Shown in pieces: positions 1 to 9,136 of a stretch of 40,119 bases of DNA. This stretch comes from Candidatus Woesearchaeota archaeon (GTDB lineage Archaea > Nanobdellota > Nanobdellia > Woesearchaeales > GW2011-AR4). The stretch covers positions 1-40,119 of the forward strand of contig JADHVE010000002.1 in the NCBI GenBank assembly GCA_016784195.1, given 5' to 3'. The notes beneath the pieces were generated by a model. It did no database searches. It was not told the origin of the DNA and was given only the letters and a program-made list of their open reading frames with translations. The translations under genes and the position numbers were made by a program. Within the stretch, counting starts at the first letter, position 1; the number at the start of each line of letters is the position of its first letter.

Positions 1-1048
1 CTCTTTTAACTTCTTGCAGTTCTTCGTTTAATCTTTCCATTTCGAACTGTTGTACTTTCTTTTTAGGTCTATGCCTGTCAATAGCCAGGAAATTTACATA
101 TTTATCTATTTCATCAGAACTAGGTTTATGTCCTAATCTTGCGTTTACTTCATCTGTAGTCCATCCTTTTTTAAGAAGATCACAAGCCATCCCTGACCTT
201 AAATCCTTCCAGGTTGTACGTTGACCGCCAGGAATACATTTAATTTCTGTCTTTTCAACAAGTCTATTAATTATCTTTTTTGCATTTGCATATTCAAAAT
301 CAAATAATTTTACTCCATCTTCTAAACCTTTTAAATACAAGTCTAACAGTTCTACAGTTTCAGGATAATTGGTTATTTCACTTCTCGCTTTACGTGATCG
401 CTTTAATATTTCTTTCCTCAGATTTATTCTATATTCTGGTTCTTTAGTGTATGGGTTATTTTGCCTTAAGAAATCATTTTTTTTCAGTTGTAATATTGCG
501 TTTATATTTTCTCCAATATCCCAACATAACCATAATAAAACTCGATGATGCTGTTTATAAGAACTATTAACAATAATTCTAAAACTTTCTTCTTGAATAA
601 ATCTTACATCCTCCTTATTATTATTTCCAGTATATTTAATTACTTCTTTTGCTAACTCAATCTTTCCAGCTAACTCAAAAGGCCGGCTCTTGAATACTTT
701 GGAATAATAAGAACCACTCAAATTTTGATAAGGCTTATTATATCTATTTAAAATAATACCATCTTCTAAATCATCATACACTTTTTTAATATCTTCTTTT
801 GTTAATTTTATCCAGGATTTATTATTAAAGAATCTGTTAGCATTTTTAAACATCCTAACATAAGCGTACAAGGTCTTTGCATTGCCTTCATCTAAAGCCC
901 TCAAATTCCTGATACGCTTCAATTTATATTCTTCTTCTTCAAAGAACTTGCTGAATAATTCTCTATTTTCTCTGCATATTGCAGAATCACTTAACAATTT
1001 ATCTTTTGCTTTCAAGTATCTATTAAGAAAAGTTGCTTTTTGTTTCAT
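1..1048 (-). CDS. Tyrosine recombinase/integrase, C-terminus truncated by window edge
   Basis: Open frame on minus strand from ATG at 1048 to the edge (MKQKATFLNRYLKAKDKLL...TTWKDLRSGMACDLLKKGWTTDEVNARLGHKPSSDEIDKYVNF...); R..LGHK..Y catalytic-domain pattern. Absent from ORF track because it runs off the window. Confidence 0.8.
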   Translation of the reverse strand, partial: MKQKATFLNRYLKAKDKLLSDSAICRENRELFSKFFEEEEYKLKRIRNLRALDEGNAKTLYAYVRMFKNANRFFNNKSWIKLTKEDIKKVYDDLEDGIILNRYNKPYQNLSGSYYSKVFKSRPFELAGKIELAKEVIKYTGNNNKEDVRFIQEESFRIIVNSSYKQHHRVLLWLCWDIGENINAILQLKKNDFLRQNNPYTKEPEYRINLRKEILKRSRKARSEITNYPETVELLDLYLKGLEDGVKLFDFEYANAKKIINRLVEKTEIKCIPGGQRTTWKDLRSGMACDLLKKGWTTDEVNARLGHKPSSDEIDKYVNFLAIDRHRPKKKVQQFEMERLNEELQEVKR

Positions 1049-1121
1049 TATTAATCACTCTATAGGCTAAGAAATAAAGCAAGTATTTAAATGTTTTTGT
1101 TAGGGGTACAAAAGAGTAAAA

Positions 1122-1237
1122 CGCCGAGGGTGGGATTTGAACCCACATATCCCGAAGGAAACAGGATTTTTACAATCTGTATAGCAATCTTACGCTTCTT
1201 GTTGAATCTGCGCAGTACCAGATTGTGCCACCTCGGC
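1122..1237 (-). tRNA. tRNA-Ser(GCU) with two introns (plus-strand 1190-1207 and 1168-1181)
   Basis: Acceptor GCCGAGG/CCTCGGC, G73, T-arm GTGGG-TTCAAAT-CCCAC, long variable arm TTTCCTTCGGGATAT. Removing the two insertions gives a perfect anticodon arm CAGGA-TTGCTAA-TCCTG. Confidence 0.8.
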
Positions 1238-1573
1238 AGTAAGCAATAGTAATTTCAATTTAATTTATAAATTTGTTGTTTTAAATTCAATAAAAAAATC
1301 ATTATGTAACAAATCTCAATTATTTGTTCAATATTCCATTGATTATCATTAAAAAACTTGATTATTTTCCATTTAACATTTTAAAACAAATAAAAATAAT
1401 AAAGAAAAAAGCTAAAAGCTATTCAGATAATTGTTAGCGTGTTACATTAATCAAGGGTAAATATCGGAGGTTAAAAAATATAACCGATTAAAACTTAACA
1501 AATAACCAAAATCAAATAGAAAACTTTAAATACAACTCTTATACTTCAATATATATTCCACAAAAGATATTGG

Positions 1574-1858
1574 TTGGGGGTAGAAATGAACAATAACAAA
1601 GAAATTTTTAATGTATTTTTTCGGGAAAAGCCTGCAATGATGCTTGTTGAGTTAAAAAACGCAAAAAGCGAAATTTACGCTTCCTCATTAGCAAAACAGA
1701 TTGACTGCACATATTCTCATGTTGTTAAGATACTCCAGCATATGGAACAGGCAGGTCTTGTTAATTTTGAAAAGCAGGGTAGATTAAAACTTTTGACATT
1801 GACAAAAACCGGCTCAGAAATAGCAGAGAATATTGATAACATCCGTATTTCTTTGTAA
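1574..1858 (+). CDS. Small winged-helix transcriptional regulator
   Basis: 94 aa ORF; AKQIDCTYSHVVKILQHMEQAGLVNFEKQGRLKLLTLTKTG is a typical MarR/ArsR-like wHTH; start may be the second Met (1586). Confidence 0.75.
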   Translation: MGVEMNNNKEIFNVFFREKPAMMLVELKNAKSEIYASSLAKQIDCTYSHVVKILQHMEQAGLVNFEKQGRLKLLTLTKTGSEIAENIDNIRISL

Positions 1859-1885
1859 TTATTTTATTTAAATTTTATTATTTAA

Positions 1886-3310
1886 CTAAACAATCTTTTC
1901 TTCCAAAGCCTTCTTCCCTAAAACTTCTTTAGCCCTCTCAACCATCAAATCTTCTTTATCAGTTGGAATTAAAGCTCCAGCAGCATTCTTATGACCTCCA
2001 GATTCGCAGCCATCTATACCTTTTATTATCTCTTCCACTACAGCCTTTAAGTCAACATATTTGTTTCTTCCGCTTAGCCTTAAAGAAACCTTGGTACAGC
2101 CGTTAAATAACTGGGCCATTGACATTATAAAAGTTCCTGATTTGAAGCCATTGGACTTTGAAAGTATTGAAGCTAATGTCCCTATGATTGTAGGCATTAT
2201 CTGGTCTTGGGCATTTATTATGACAAAACCATCTCCATCAAGGACTAATCTGCTTTCCTTGTTTTCCTCAAACCACCTTAATGAATTTATTATCTCTCTT
2301 TTATAATTGCTTAAGCTTGCAATAGCCTTCCGCTTGATCTTCTTGTCTCCAAGGCAAGCACCTATGCCTAAAGATGCTTTGTCCATACGCCCGCAAGCAT
2401 TAAGCAAAGTCGCGAATTCCTTAGCATCCCTCGTAGGGCTTTCTTTTTCTTCTTCTTTTAAAATATACACATTACCTAAAACATCCTCTGGATCATCTTC
2501 ATTGTTCAGCCTTTTCATTATAATCCCTGTAACAAGCTTTTTTATCTCTTCATCGCTTAAATGAACAAGCTTCTTCCACTCATTCCCGTTTTTTGGGTCA
2601 ATTCCAATCTGATGCAAAAATTGTATTGCTCCTGATTCACTTCCAGTAACATCCGGAATATAGGGGTCTGTAGAATACTCTAAAACCTTATGCAATGGCT
2701 TTGTTTGAGCTCCAAAAATTCTAAGCCCTTTTATAACCTTTATCTTGCCTGTACTAACAGCAACATCCAGAATTTCTTTATTAAGCATTAAAAAACCCTT
2801 ATCTTCCTGCATGTCCCCTATTGCCCCTATGACAGCAACATAAGCCATATCCTCAATTTTCTTATCCAGCATGCTCGCAAACAAATAAACAACGCCTGCT
2901 CCAGAAATCTCTTTTCCTCCATCTACTCCAAACACGTGGGGATTGACAAAAACAATATTTTCATCTATCTTTTCAACCTCCTCCGGAGTATGATGGTCTA
3001 AAACAAAAATTTTCTTTCCACTCAAAACCCTGCTCATATCACTTAGGCTGTTTGAGCCAATGTCAGTAAACATAAAATAATTATAAGGCTCAGGTTCAAA
3101 GCTGCTTAAAACTTCTTTTGTCAGTTGCTGTACAATCGAAACAGAATACTTCATATTATAATTGTTCAGCAGCTTCACAAGTATAGAACAGGCACTTATG
3201 CCATCAGCATCCAAATGGCTTATCAGCCTTATTGTCTCATTTTTATCTATTTTCTTGAACTCTTCAGTAGCCTTTTTAATCTGTTCTTTGAATTGTTCAT
3301 ACTGATCCAT
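1886..3310 (-). CDS. DHH-family phosphoesterase, archaeal RecJ-like single-strand exonuclease
   Basis: 474 aa; LISHLDADGISACSIL, FVLDHHTPEE and C-terminal GGHKNAAGA DHHA1 motif. Confidence 0.9.
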   Translation of the reverse strand: MDQYEQFKEQIKKATEEFKKIDKNETIRLISHLDADGISACSILVKLLNNYNMKYSVSIVQQLTKEVLSSFEPEPYNYFMFTDIGSNSLSDMSRVLSGKKIFVLDHHTPEEVEKIDENIVFVNPHVFGVDGGKEISGAGVVYLFASMLDKKIEDMAYVAVIGAIGDMQEDKGFLMLNKEILDVAVSTGKIKVIKGLRIFGAQTKPLHKVLEYSTDPYIPDVTGSESGAIQFLHQIGIDPKNGNEWKKLVHLSDEEIKKLVTGIIMKRLNNEDDPEDVLGNVYILKEEEKESPTRDAKEFATLLNACGRMDKASLGIGACLGDKKIKRKAIASLSNYKREIINSLRWFEENKESRLVLDGDGFVIINAQDQIMPTIIGTLASILSKSNGFKSGTFIMSMAQLFNGCTKVSLRLSGRNKYVDLKAVVEEIIKGIDGCESGGHKNAAGALIPTDKEDLMVERAKEVLGKKALEEKIV

Positions 3311-3463
3311 TTTAGAAAAACAATAAAAAAAGAAAAGAGCTTCTTTTTATAGTTTTTGATTTGGGTATTTTTAAGAGATTTTTATTTTGAATAAATCAAA
3401 AAGGAAATCAGGTGTGATATTAACCAAATTGAGGTTATTAGGTAAGTTTTAAACTTTTTTTAA

Positions 3464-3943
3464 TTATGTTAATTCTCTGATAATTTTTGCTTCAATTCGA
3501 TGATTATATACCTGCTCAAATTTATCCTTAGTCCATCCCATATCTGGTACAATCTTTCTATAATAATCTTTAGTAAATGATGGACTATCTCTGCCCAAAA
3601 GCAATGATTCAAATCCAGATACACAATATCCATATGAGATGCCACAAAGCATTCCTTTTTCTATCTTATCCTCAATCAAACTATTTTTTGCTAATAAAAA
3701 TTGATTTTCAACAGATTCCATAGGTATATAGTTCAAGTGCTTAGAAAATCTTTTGATTCTGGGGTGAATCAATTCAGATTCCAGGTCAGCACTTTCAAAC
3801 CCTAAGAAATAAACTTTTTTCCCTTGAGATAATGACTTTCGAATCTCAGCAGAAATCTTAATAGATAAATCACCAATGTCCTTATTGTATTCTTGATCCA
3901 TTTTAGGGTCAAATTCAATATGAATAACAGCTAACGCATCCAT
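3464..3943 (-). CDS. Hypothetical protein
   Basis: 159 aa ORF with normal codon usage; no family recognised. Confidence 0.6.
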   Translation of the reverse strand: MDALAVIHIEFDPKMDQEYNKDIGDLSIKISAEIRKSLSQGKKVYFLGFESADLESELIHPRIKRFSKHLNYIPMESVENQFLLAKNSLIEDKIEKGMLCGISYGYCVSGFESLLLGRDSPSFTKDYYRKIVPDMGWTKDKFEQVYNHRIEAKIIRELT

Positions 3944-4035
3944 AAACAGAAAAAAAAAGCAGAGTTTATAAATCTTTCTATTTAGTTGTTATTATTGAGT
4001 GGTAAATATTTCTAGAATCAAGGTATATAATAAAT

Positions 4036-4767
4036 TCACTCACCAAACCTTCTCTCTCTTGCCTTAAACTCTTCAATTACCTTAATCAAATCCTCTTTCT
4101 CAAACTCAGGCCATAATTTATCAAGAAAAAACAGCTCAGAATAAGCACATTCCCATAAAAGAAAGTTACTCATCCTTTTCTCACCACCTGGCCTTATCAT
4201 AATGTCGGGTTCGCTTTGCAAATACAGATTTTCACTAACCAGCTTTTCATCAATGTCACCAATTTTAATCTCTTTACCCTCAGAGTTGTTGCCGGACGTA
4301 GTCCGAGCATTTTTAAATTTTTGAATTATTTTTTTGATGGAATCCACAATCTCAGCTCTGCCGCCATAGCCAACAGCAAAATTAACTATAAAATCAGTAT
4401 TGCCGGAAGTTTTTTCCATCAGTTCCTTCATATCTTGCCTTAAATTATCGGAAAACAGCTCCAGCCTACCAATAAAATTAATCTTTATCTTGCCCTCATT
4501 CACTCTTTTATCCTTTTTCAGCCTGTTAAACTGCTCCTTAAACAACCTCATTAAATAATCAACTTCCTTTTTAGGCCTGTTAAAATTCTCAGTAGAAAAT
4601 GTGTATAATGTAACTTCCTTAATTCCTAACTCTATGCACCAGTCAAACAGCTCCTCTACCTTTTTAGCCCCAACTTGATGGCCTTTGAACCTGTTGCCTG
4701 CCTTTTTTCCATACCTTCTGTTTCCATCTAAAATAATCGCAATATGCTTCGGGTTTTTTTCTTCCAT
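4036..4767 (-). CDS. uppS: Polyprenyl (undecaprenyl-type) diphosphate synthase
   Basis: 243 aa; HIAIILDGNRRYGKK, VTLYTFSTENFNRP, IMIRPGGEKRMSNFLLWECAYSELFF are hallmark cis-prenyltransferase motifs. Confidence 0.95.
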   Translation of the reverse strand: MEEKNPKHIAIILDGNRRYGKKAGNRFKGHQVGAKKVEELFDWCIELGIKEVTLYTFSTENFNRPKKEVDYLMRLFKEQFNRLKKDKRVNEGKIKINFIGRLELFSDNLRQDMKELMEKTSGNTDFIVNFAVGYGGRAEIVDSIKKIIQKFKNARTTSGNNSEGKEIKIGDIDEKLVSENLYLQSEPDIMIRPGGEKRMSNFLLWECAYSELFFLDKLWPEFEKEDLIKVIEEFKARERRFGE

Positions 4768-4993
4768 TTTTTATTAATATTCGACCATGTCCACACCTGA
4801 TTGTGCTTCTGTTTGTGCTTTATTGGATTATTTTTATTGGTTTTTTATTTATAGGTCATGTTTGATTATACTTTTTTAATGGTTATTTTTATTGATTATG
4901 ACACTTAATTTTTATTGGATATTTTTTAATGATTTTATTATTGAATTTTTTTAAAATCCTGCTTATTTTTATTATTAAATTAATAATACAATT

Positions 4994-5518
4994 TTATTTA
5001 TATACCTTGCTAAAAATCCCTACAAAAACCTCTTTAGGAATCTCAATGCCAGCCTCAACAAAAGCCTTTGCTAGATTATAGCCATCTTCCCTTTCATCCC
5101 CTTTGAACCTGAACCTTAACAGCCTTCCCAGAGTAAACGAGTTCAATAATCCCTCATTCAACTTTAAACTAACCTCTCTATTGCCTTTTGAAACCTTCTT
5201 ATTTAAAAAATCAACAGAAAATTCACTTTTATCAACATCATACCTTAAAAACTCCCACTCAACAAGATTTTTTAATATCTTCTCCTTGTAATTTTTATCC
5301 AGGTACGCATCAATATTATCTATTTTTAAATATTCAAAAAAATCAACATCTTTTACCTTAGAGAAAGAATAAACCCTGCCTAAATACTTCTTTACCTTCT
5401 GTCTGGAGCCTTTGCCCTTTCCCTTAACACTCCGTTTATACCATTTATTATCTACAAGGTAAGCATAAGGATATATTTTCCCTTTTTTATTCTTGATATT
5501 CTTTACACGAATAAACAT
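4994..5518 (-). CDS. Hypothetical protein
   Basis: 174 aa ORF; basic N-terminus MFIRVKNIKNKKGKIYPYAYLVDNKWYKRSVKGKGKGSRQKVKKYLGRV. Confidence 0.65.
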   Translation of the reverse strand: MFIRVKNIKNKKGKIYPYAYLVDNKWYKRSVKGKGKGSRQKVKKYLGRVYSFSKVKDVDFFEYLKIDNIDAYLDKNYKEKILKNLVEWEFLRYDVDKSEFSVDFLNKKVSKGNREVSLKLNEGLLNSFTLGRLLRFRFKGDEREDGYNLAKAFVEAGIEIPKEVFVGIFSKVYK

Positions 5519-5599
5519 AGAATTAGTTAGGCACTATAAAATTATATAAACTTTTCGATTTAATGACTCTAAAACCCCAAAAAAATGCCTTCTCAGGCC

Positions 5600-6190
5600 T
5601 TACATCTCCTTAACAACTTCACCATCAGGGCTTTTTTCAGAAAAAACCTCTGTCTGGAACTTATATACTCTGCAGGCATCAAAATCTTTCCAGGTATCAG
5701 CTGGCAATCCAGCCTTCATACATGTCTGCTGTAAAAACATCAAAGCATCCCATTTCTGTTCAATAGCCACAATAGGCAACAATAAACCGGAGTTAAAAAC
5801 ACCTCTAACCAACAAACCATCTTTGCCTATCTGTATCTGCCTTAAATAATCATCTGCATTCCTCACATTCATCACACTTGGATTAGTCAAAACAGACACA
5901 CTGATCGTTATTTGTTCAAGTTCTTCTCTGCCCAAAGGAGGAAACCTAGGATCAGAAGAAGCGCTAACAGCAGAATCCGCAACAGCCCGGTAAAGCGGAT
6001 AAGCAGCCTCGGTAATTCCTATACACCCTCTTAACACATTATTCTTCTCTAAAGTAACAAAAGCTCCGCTTAGCAATGAAAATTCTTTTTTAGTACCATC
6101 CTTGATTTTCAGATTTTTTTTGAAAACATAAGAAGAAATAGCCTGCCTTGCCAGCTTAACAAGTTTTGTGCCTTGCTCTAAGCTTAACAT
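5600..6190 (-). CDS. AMMECR1 domain protein
   Basis: 196 aa; LRGCIGITEAAYPLYRAVADSAVSASSDPRFPPLGREELEQITISVSVLTNP matches AMMECR1 signature. Confidence 0.92.
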   Translation of the reverse strand: MLSLEQGTKLVKLARQAISSYVFKKNLKIKDGTKKEFSLLSGAFVTLEKNNVLRGCIGITEAAYPLYRAVADSAVSASSDPRFPPLGREELEQITISVSVLTNPSVMNVRNADDYLRQIQIGKDGLLVRGVFNSGLLLPIVAIEQKWDALMFLQQTCMKAGLPADTWKDFDACRVYKFQTEVFSEKSPDGEVVKEM

Positions 6191-6300
6191 TGAACCTTAC
6201 CTCTTTTACCAGTCTTATTGACTAATTTAAGTACCCTCGGAATCACGAGCTTAAAGAAGCGCTTTATATACGGTTAGCGAGAGATATAAAACAGATATTA

Positions 6301-6582
6301 CTAAATACGTACTTCTTTTGAAAATTCTTTCTTGAATTTTTCACTTACCTTCTTCAGTCTTTGCACTGCAGCTAGTAAAGCGTTTTTTGCAGTTTCATTT
6401 CCATCTGTCTCGATAATCATCTTCGGCTTGCTCACCAAAGGGTGGCGTATACTATAAGTAGCAACCTTAATATGGCTGTCATTCCACATCTCCTTCTTTA
6501 AAACATTGCAAAAAGTATGGCCTAAGCCCCGACTTTCAAAAACAAGTTTATTTTTTTTATTCTCAAGAATATTTAATTTCAT
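6301..6582 (-). CDS. rpoL: DNA-directed RNA polymerase subunit L
   Basis: 93 aa; GLGHTFCNVLKKEMW...VATYSIRHPLVSKPKMIIETDG is RpoL/Rpb11-like. Confidence 0.9.
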   Translation of the reverse strand: MKLNILENKKNKLVFESRGLGHTFCNVLKKEMWNDSHIKVATYSIRHPLVSKPKMIIETDGNETAKNALLAAVQRLKKVSEKFKKEFSKEVRI

Positions 6583-6644
6583 TTTAATCTGAAAACCTAT
6601 ATTTATTTAAATAATTTTGCTTTTTAAAGTTTAATCAATTTAAC

Positions 6645-7286
6645 TTAATCTGTTTTCTCCAACCTAAAACACCCTACGTCAATATACTTTATCCTGCGGG
6701 AATGGAACTTATAAGTAGCTTTTAAGGGAAACTTGAAATACCATGCACCTGTAACTTTAAACTCATTTTTAGCAGAAAGTCTCTCTATAAATGCTTTACT
6801 CTCACTCTTATGGAAACTGTACACTACATTGCCTGTCTCAAAAGCCTTTTTTAAAAAAGCCAGGTCAGCATGTCTCACTTTAACCCCGAAAGGAGGATTT
6901 TCGATAACCGTATCGCACTTTTCATTAAACTCCTTAATATCTTCACATGTAAAAACAGCCTTGCCTTCTATATTGAACTCACTTTTCACCTTCTCAAGGC
7001 TCTTTTTAGCAATCTCTAAAGCTGAGCTATCACTATCCACAAAAAACACCTTTTTTGCCCCTAATAACAAGGCACCTATGCCTAATATTCCGGTTCCACA
7101 TCCCAGATCAGCACTCACTTTTTGCCTTATATCCCCATTTAGAAGCCCATTCCACAGTACAAATGCACCTATCTCACTGTCCATAGTATACTGCTCAACG
7201 CTCACTTTTGGCTCTTTAAAGCCTTCTAGCTTTGATAATGCTATTGCAAGCCCTGATTTTGACCTTATTTCCTTCATTTCGAACAC
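6645..7286 (-). CDS. SAM-dependent RNA methyltransferase, METTL5-like
   Basis: 213 aa; DLGCGTGILGIGALLLGA and ENPPFGVKVRHAD (NPPF). GTG start at 7286 or ATG at 7277. Confidence 0.85.
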   Translation of the reverse strand: MFEMKEIRSKSGLAIALSKLEGFKEPKVSVEQYTMDSEIGAFVLWNGLLNGDIRQKVSADLGCGTGILGIGALLLGAKKVFFVDSDSSALEIAKKSLEKVKSEFNIEGKAVFTCEDIKEFNEKCDTVIENPPFGVKVRHADLAFLKKAFETGNVVYSFHKSESKAFIERLSAKNEFKVTGAWYFKFPLKATYKFHSRRIKYIDVGCFRLEKTD

Positions 7287-7444
7287 TCACTTCTCGCCAT
7301 TTTTGCCCTTATTTTAGCTATTTTCCAGCAATTCCATCCCTCACTATTACTTAAACTTTGCTCAAAATCCTTCCAAAGATTATTGCTTTCAGAACAAATA
7401 TAAAAACCTTGCCTTTCCACAAATCTGTTTTTATTCTTCATCAT
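7274..7444 (-). CDS. Small conserved-looking ORF (56 aa), overlapping start of methyltransferase gene
   Basis: Manual translation MMKNKNRFVERQGFYICSENSNLWKDFEQSLSNSEGWNCWKIAKIRAKMARSECSK; stop TGA overlaps ATG at 7277 (ATGA). Below ORF-track length cutoff. Confidence 0.5.
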   Translation of the reverse strand: MMKNKNRFVERQGFYICSESNNLWKDFEQSLSNSEGWNCWKIAKIRAKMARSECSK

Positions 7445-7519
7445 CTCTCTGAATTTTTTATCTCAACTAAAAAAATTAAAGTGCTATAACTCAAGTTCTT
7501 ATTCTCTTTATAGTCTCAT

Positions 7520-7684
7520 TCCCACAACATTCCCAGCAATTCCCTCGTCGGCAAAACATTTTCTTCATTCCCATGATAATCCCACCATATTCCCAAGACT
7601 ATCCCACCATAGTCCCACTATTTATAATTTTCTGTTCTGAAGATATTCCCCCCACGTTCCCAACTTATTCCCAACACAGTCCCA
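7520..7684. promoter_or_regulatory. Array of 12 TCCC(A) motifs phased at about 11 bp
   Basis: TCCC starts at 7520, 7531, 7541, 7569, 7580, 7591, 7602, 7613, 7647, 7658, 7669, 7680; immediately upstream of TATA-like ATATTTAAATA (~7691-7701). Confidence 0.85.
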
Positions 7685-7726
7685 AAAAACGAAATATTTA
7701 AATAAACCAGATTTATTTTATTAATT

Positions 7727-8440
7727 ATGTTCTGGAACCAAAACAAGATACAAAAAAAGATTTCAAATCTGCACAATCTTTTATCACAGTCATTCGGAAA
7801 TGTAAAGCAGGATACAGGCATCATCTTCCAGTGGCTGGACTACTTCCATAAAAAAAATTTAGAGCAGGAGCAAATAATCAAGAAGCTTCAGCTTGAGCTT
7901 TCTTACATACCTAAAACAAAAGAAGACCTAAAAAGAATCCTTGACAGCTATTATTCCTACGGGCCAATTTTAGAAAAAATCAATGATCTGAAAGAAAGAA
8001 TAGACTCTTCAAAAAGGGAGCGAATTATAGAAAATGAGCCAATCCTGAGAAAAATCAGAGAGCTTGATGAGCGTATAGAAGCAGTTAAACGGCAGGAATT
8101 AAGGCATATAGAAGAGCCAAAAGCTGCTTTAGAATTAGAATCAATAAGATCCAGATTAGGAAGATTAGAGCAAAAAAAGGATGCTATAAAGGAAAAAATA
8201 ATCAAGAGAATAACCAGAAACTCCAAAGATTATGTCAAGTCAATCTTAGTATCATACATCAAGAAATATGAAAAAATATCAGCCTTGCAGTTAAAGGAAA
8301 TGATTGTTGAAGAGCAGGGACTATGTTCAAAAAGCTCTTTCTACAGGATTCTGGAAGAAATAGAAATCATGAACGAAATAGCCACAATAAAGAAAGGCAA
8401 AGAAAAGCATTATATGGCTAAGAAGATAAAACTACAATAA
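7727..8440 (+). CDS. Coiled-coil protein with C-terminal winged-helix domain
   Basis: 237 aa; long E/K/R/L heptad region, then ISALQLKEMIVEEQGLCSKSSFYRILEEIEIMNEIATIKKGKEKHYM (wHTH). Confidence 0.75.
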   Translation: MFWNQNKIQKKISNLHNLLSQSFGNVKQDTGIIFQWLDYFHKKNLEQEQIIKKLQLELSYIPKTKEDLKRILDSYYSYGPILEKINDLKERIDSSKRERIIENEPILRKIRELDERIEAVKRQELRHIEEPKAALELESIRSRLGRLEQKKDAIKEKIIKRITRNSKDYVKSILVSYIKKYEKISALQLKEMIVEEQGLCSKSSFYRILEEIEIMNEIATIKKGKEKHYMAKKIKLQ

Positions 8441-8498
8441 AGCATATACTGCAAAATAGAAATATATTTAAACAAGACTAATCTAGAAATCCTCGGGG

Positions 8499-9068
8499 GT
8501 GATTGCCATTTTTAGCAATTTTTTTAAGCAGATAAAATGCTCTTTTATAAAAAAAGAGAAGAACAAGAGCATTTTACAAAAGAAAATCTTAAATGAAATT
8601 AAAAATCAGTCTGAAGAGCATTTAAGGGCTATTAATGAGAATACAAACGAGATTCAGTCCAATTATGGCTATATTTCAGAAATTGAAAATAAGATGCATA
8701 AATTAACTGAAAGGATAGACCAGATGCAGCTATTCCTGCAATCCAACAGCAACTTTGTCATGGATAGGATAGAGAATTTTGAGATAAAGCCATTGACAAG
8801 AAACGAGCAGTATGTATTCCTCGTTTTATACGCTTTGGAAGAGGAAAAAGGCTTTGTATCTTACTTGGATATAGCAAGAAAAACAGGCTTCACTGAATCT
8901 TTAGTGCTGGACTATGTAGCCTCTGTTATTGAAAAAGGAGTCCCAATAATAAAGAGATACATCAACAGCAAAGCCTATCTAAAGCTGGATAAAGACTTCA
9001 AAAGGTTGCAGACAAAAGAAAACATCTTGTGCATAGATACAGCTCAAAAAGAGCTTATCAATTTTTAA
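8499..9068 (+). CDS. Coiled-coil protein with C-terminal winged-helix domain (second of a tandem pair)
   Basis: 189 aa; N-terminal coiled coil, then LTRNEQYVFLVLYALEEEKGFVSYLDIARKTGFTESLVLDYVASVIEKGVPI (wHTH). Confidence 0.7.
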   Translation: MIAIFSNFFKQIKCSFIKKEKNKSILQKKILNEIKNQSEEHLRAINENTNEIQSNYGYISEIENKMHKLTERIDQMQLFLQSNSNFVMDRIENFEIKPLTRNEQYVFLVLYALEEEKGFVSYLDIARKTGFTESLVLDYVASVIEKGVPIIKRYINSKAYLKLDKDFKRLQTKENILCIDTAQKELINF

Positions 9069-9136
9069 CTTTTTTTTTCTTTCTAAAACCCATGAAAAAC
9101 TTCGTTTTTCAGGTATTTTAAAAATCTTTGATGTTT

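Noticed and set aside
7500-7690. CRISPR-type interpretation of the TCCCA array
   Set aside because: Unit is 11 bp with a 4-5 bp conserved core and no spacers; no cas genes in the window.
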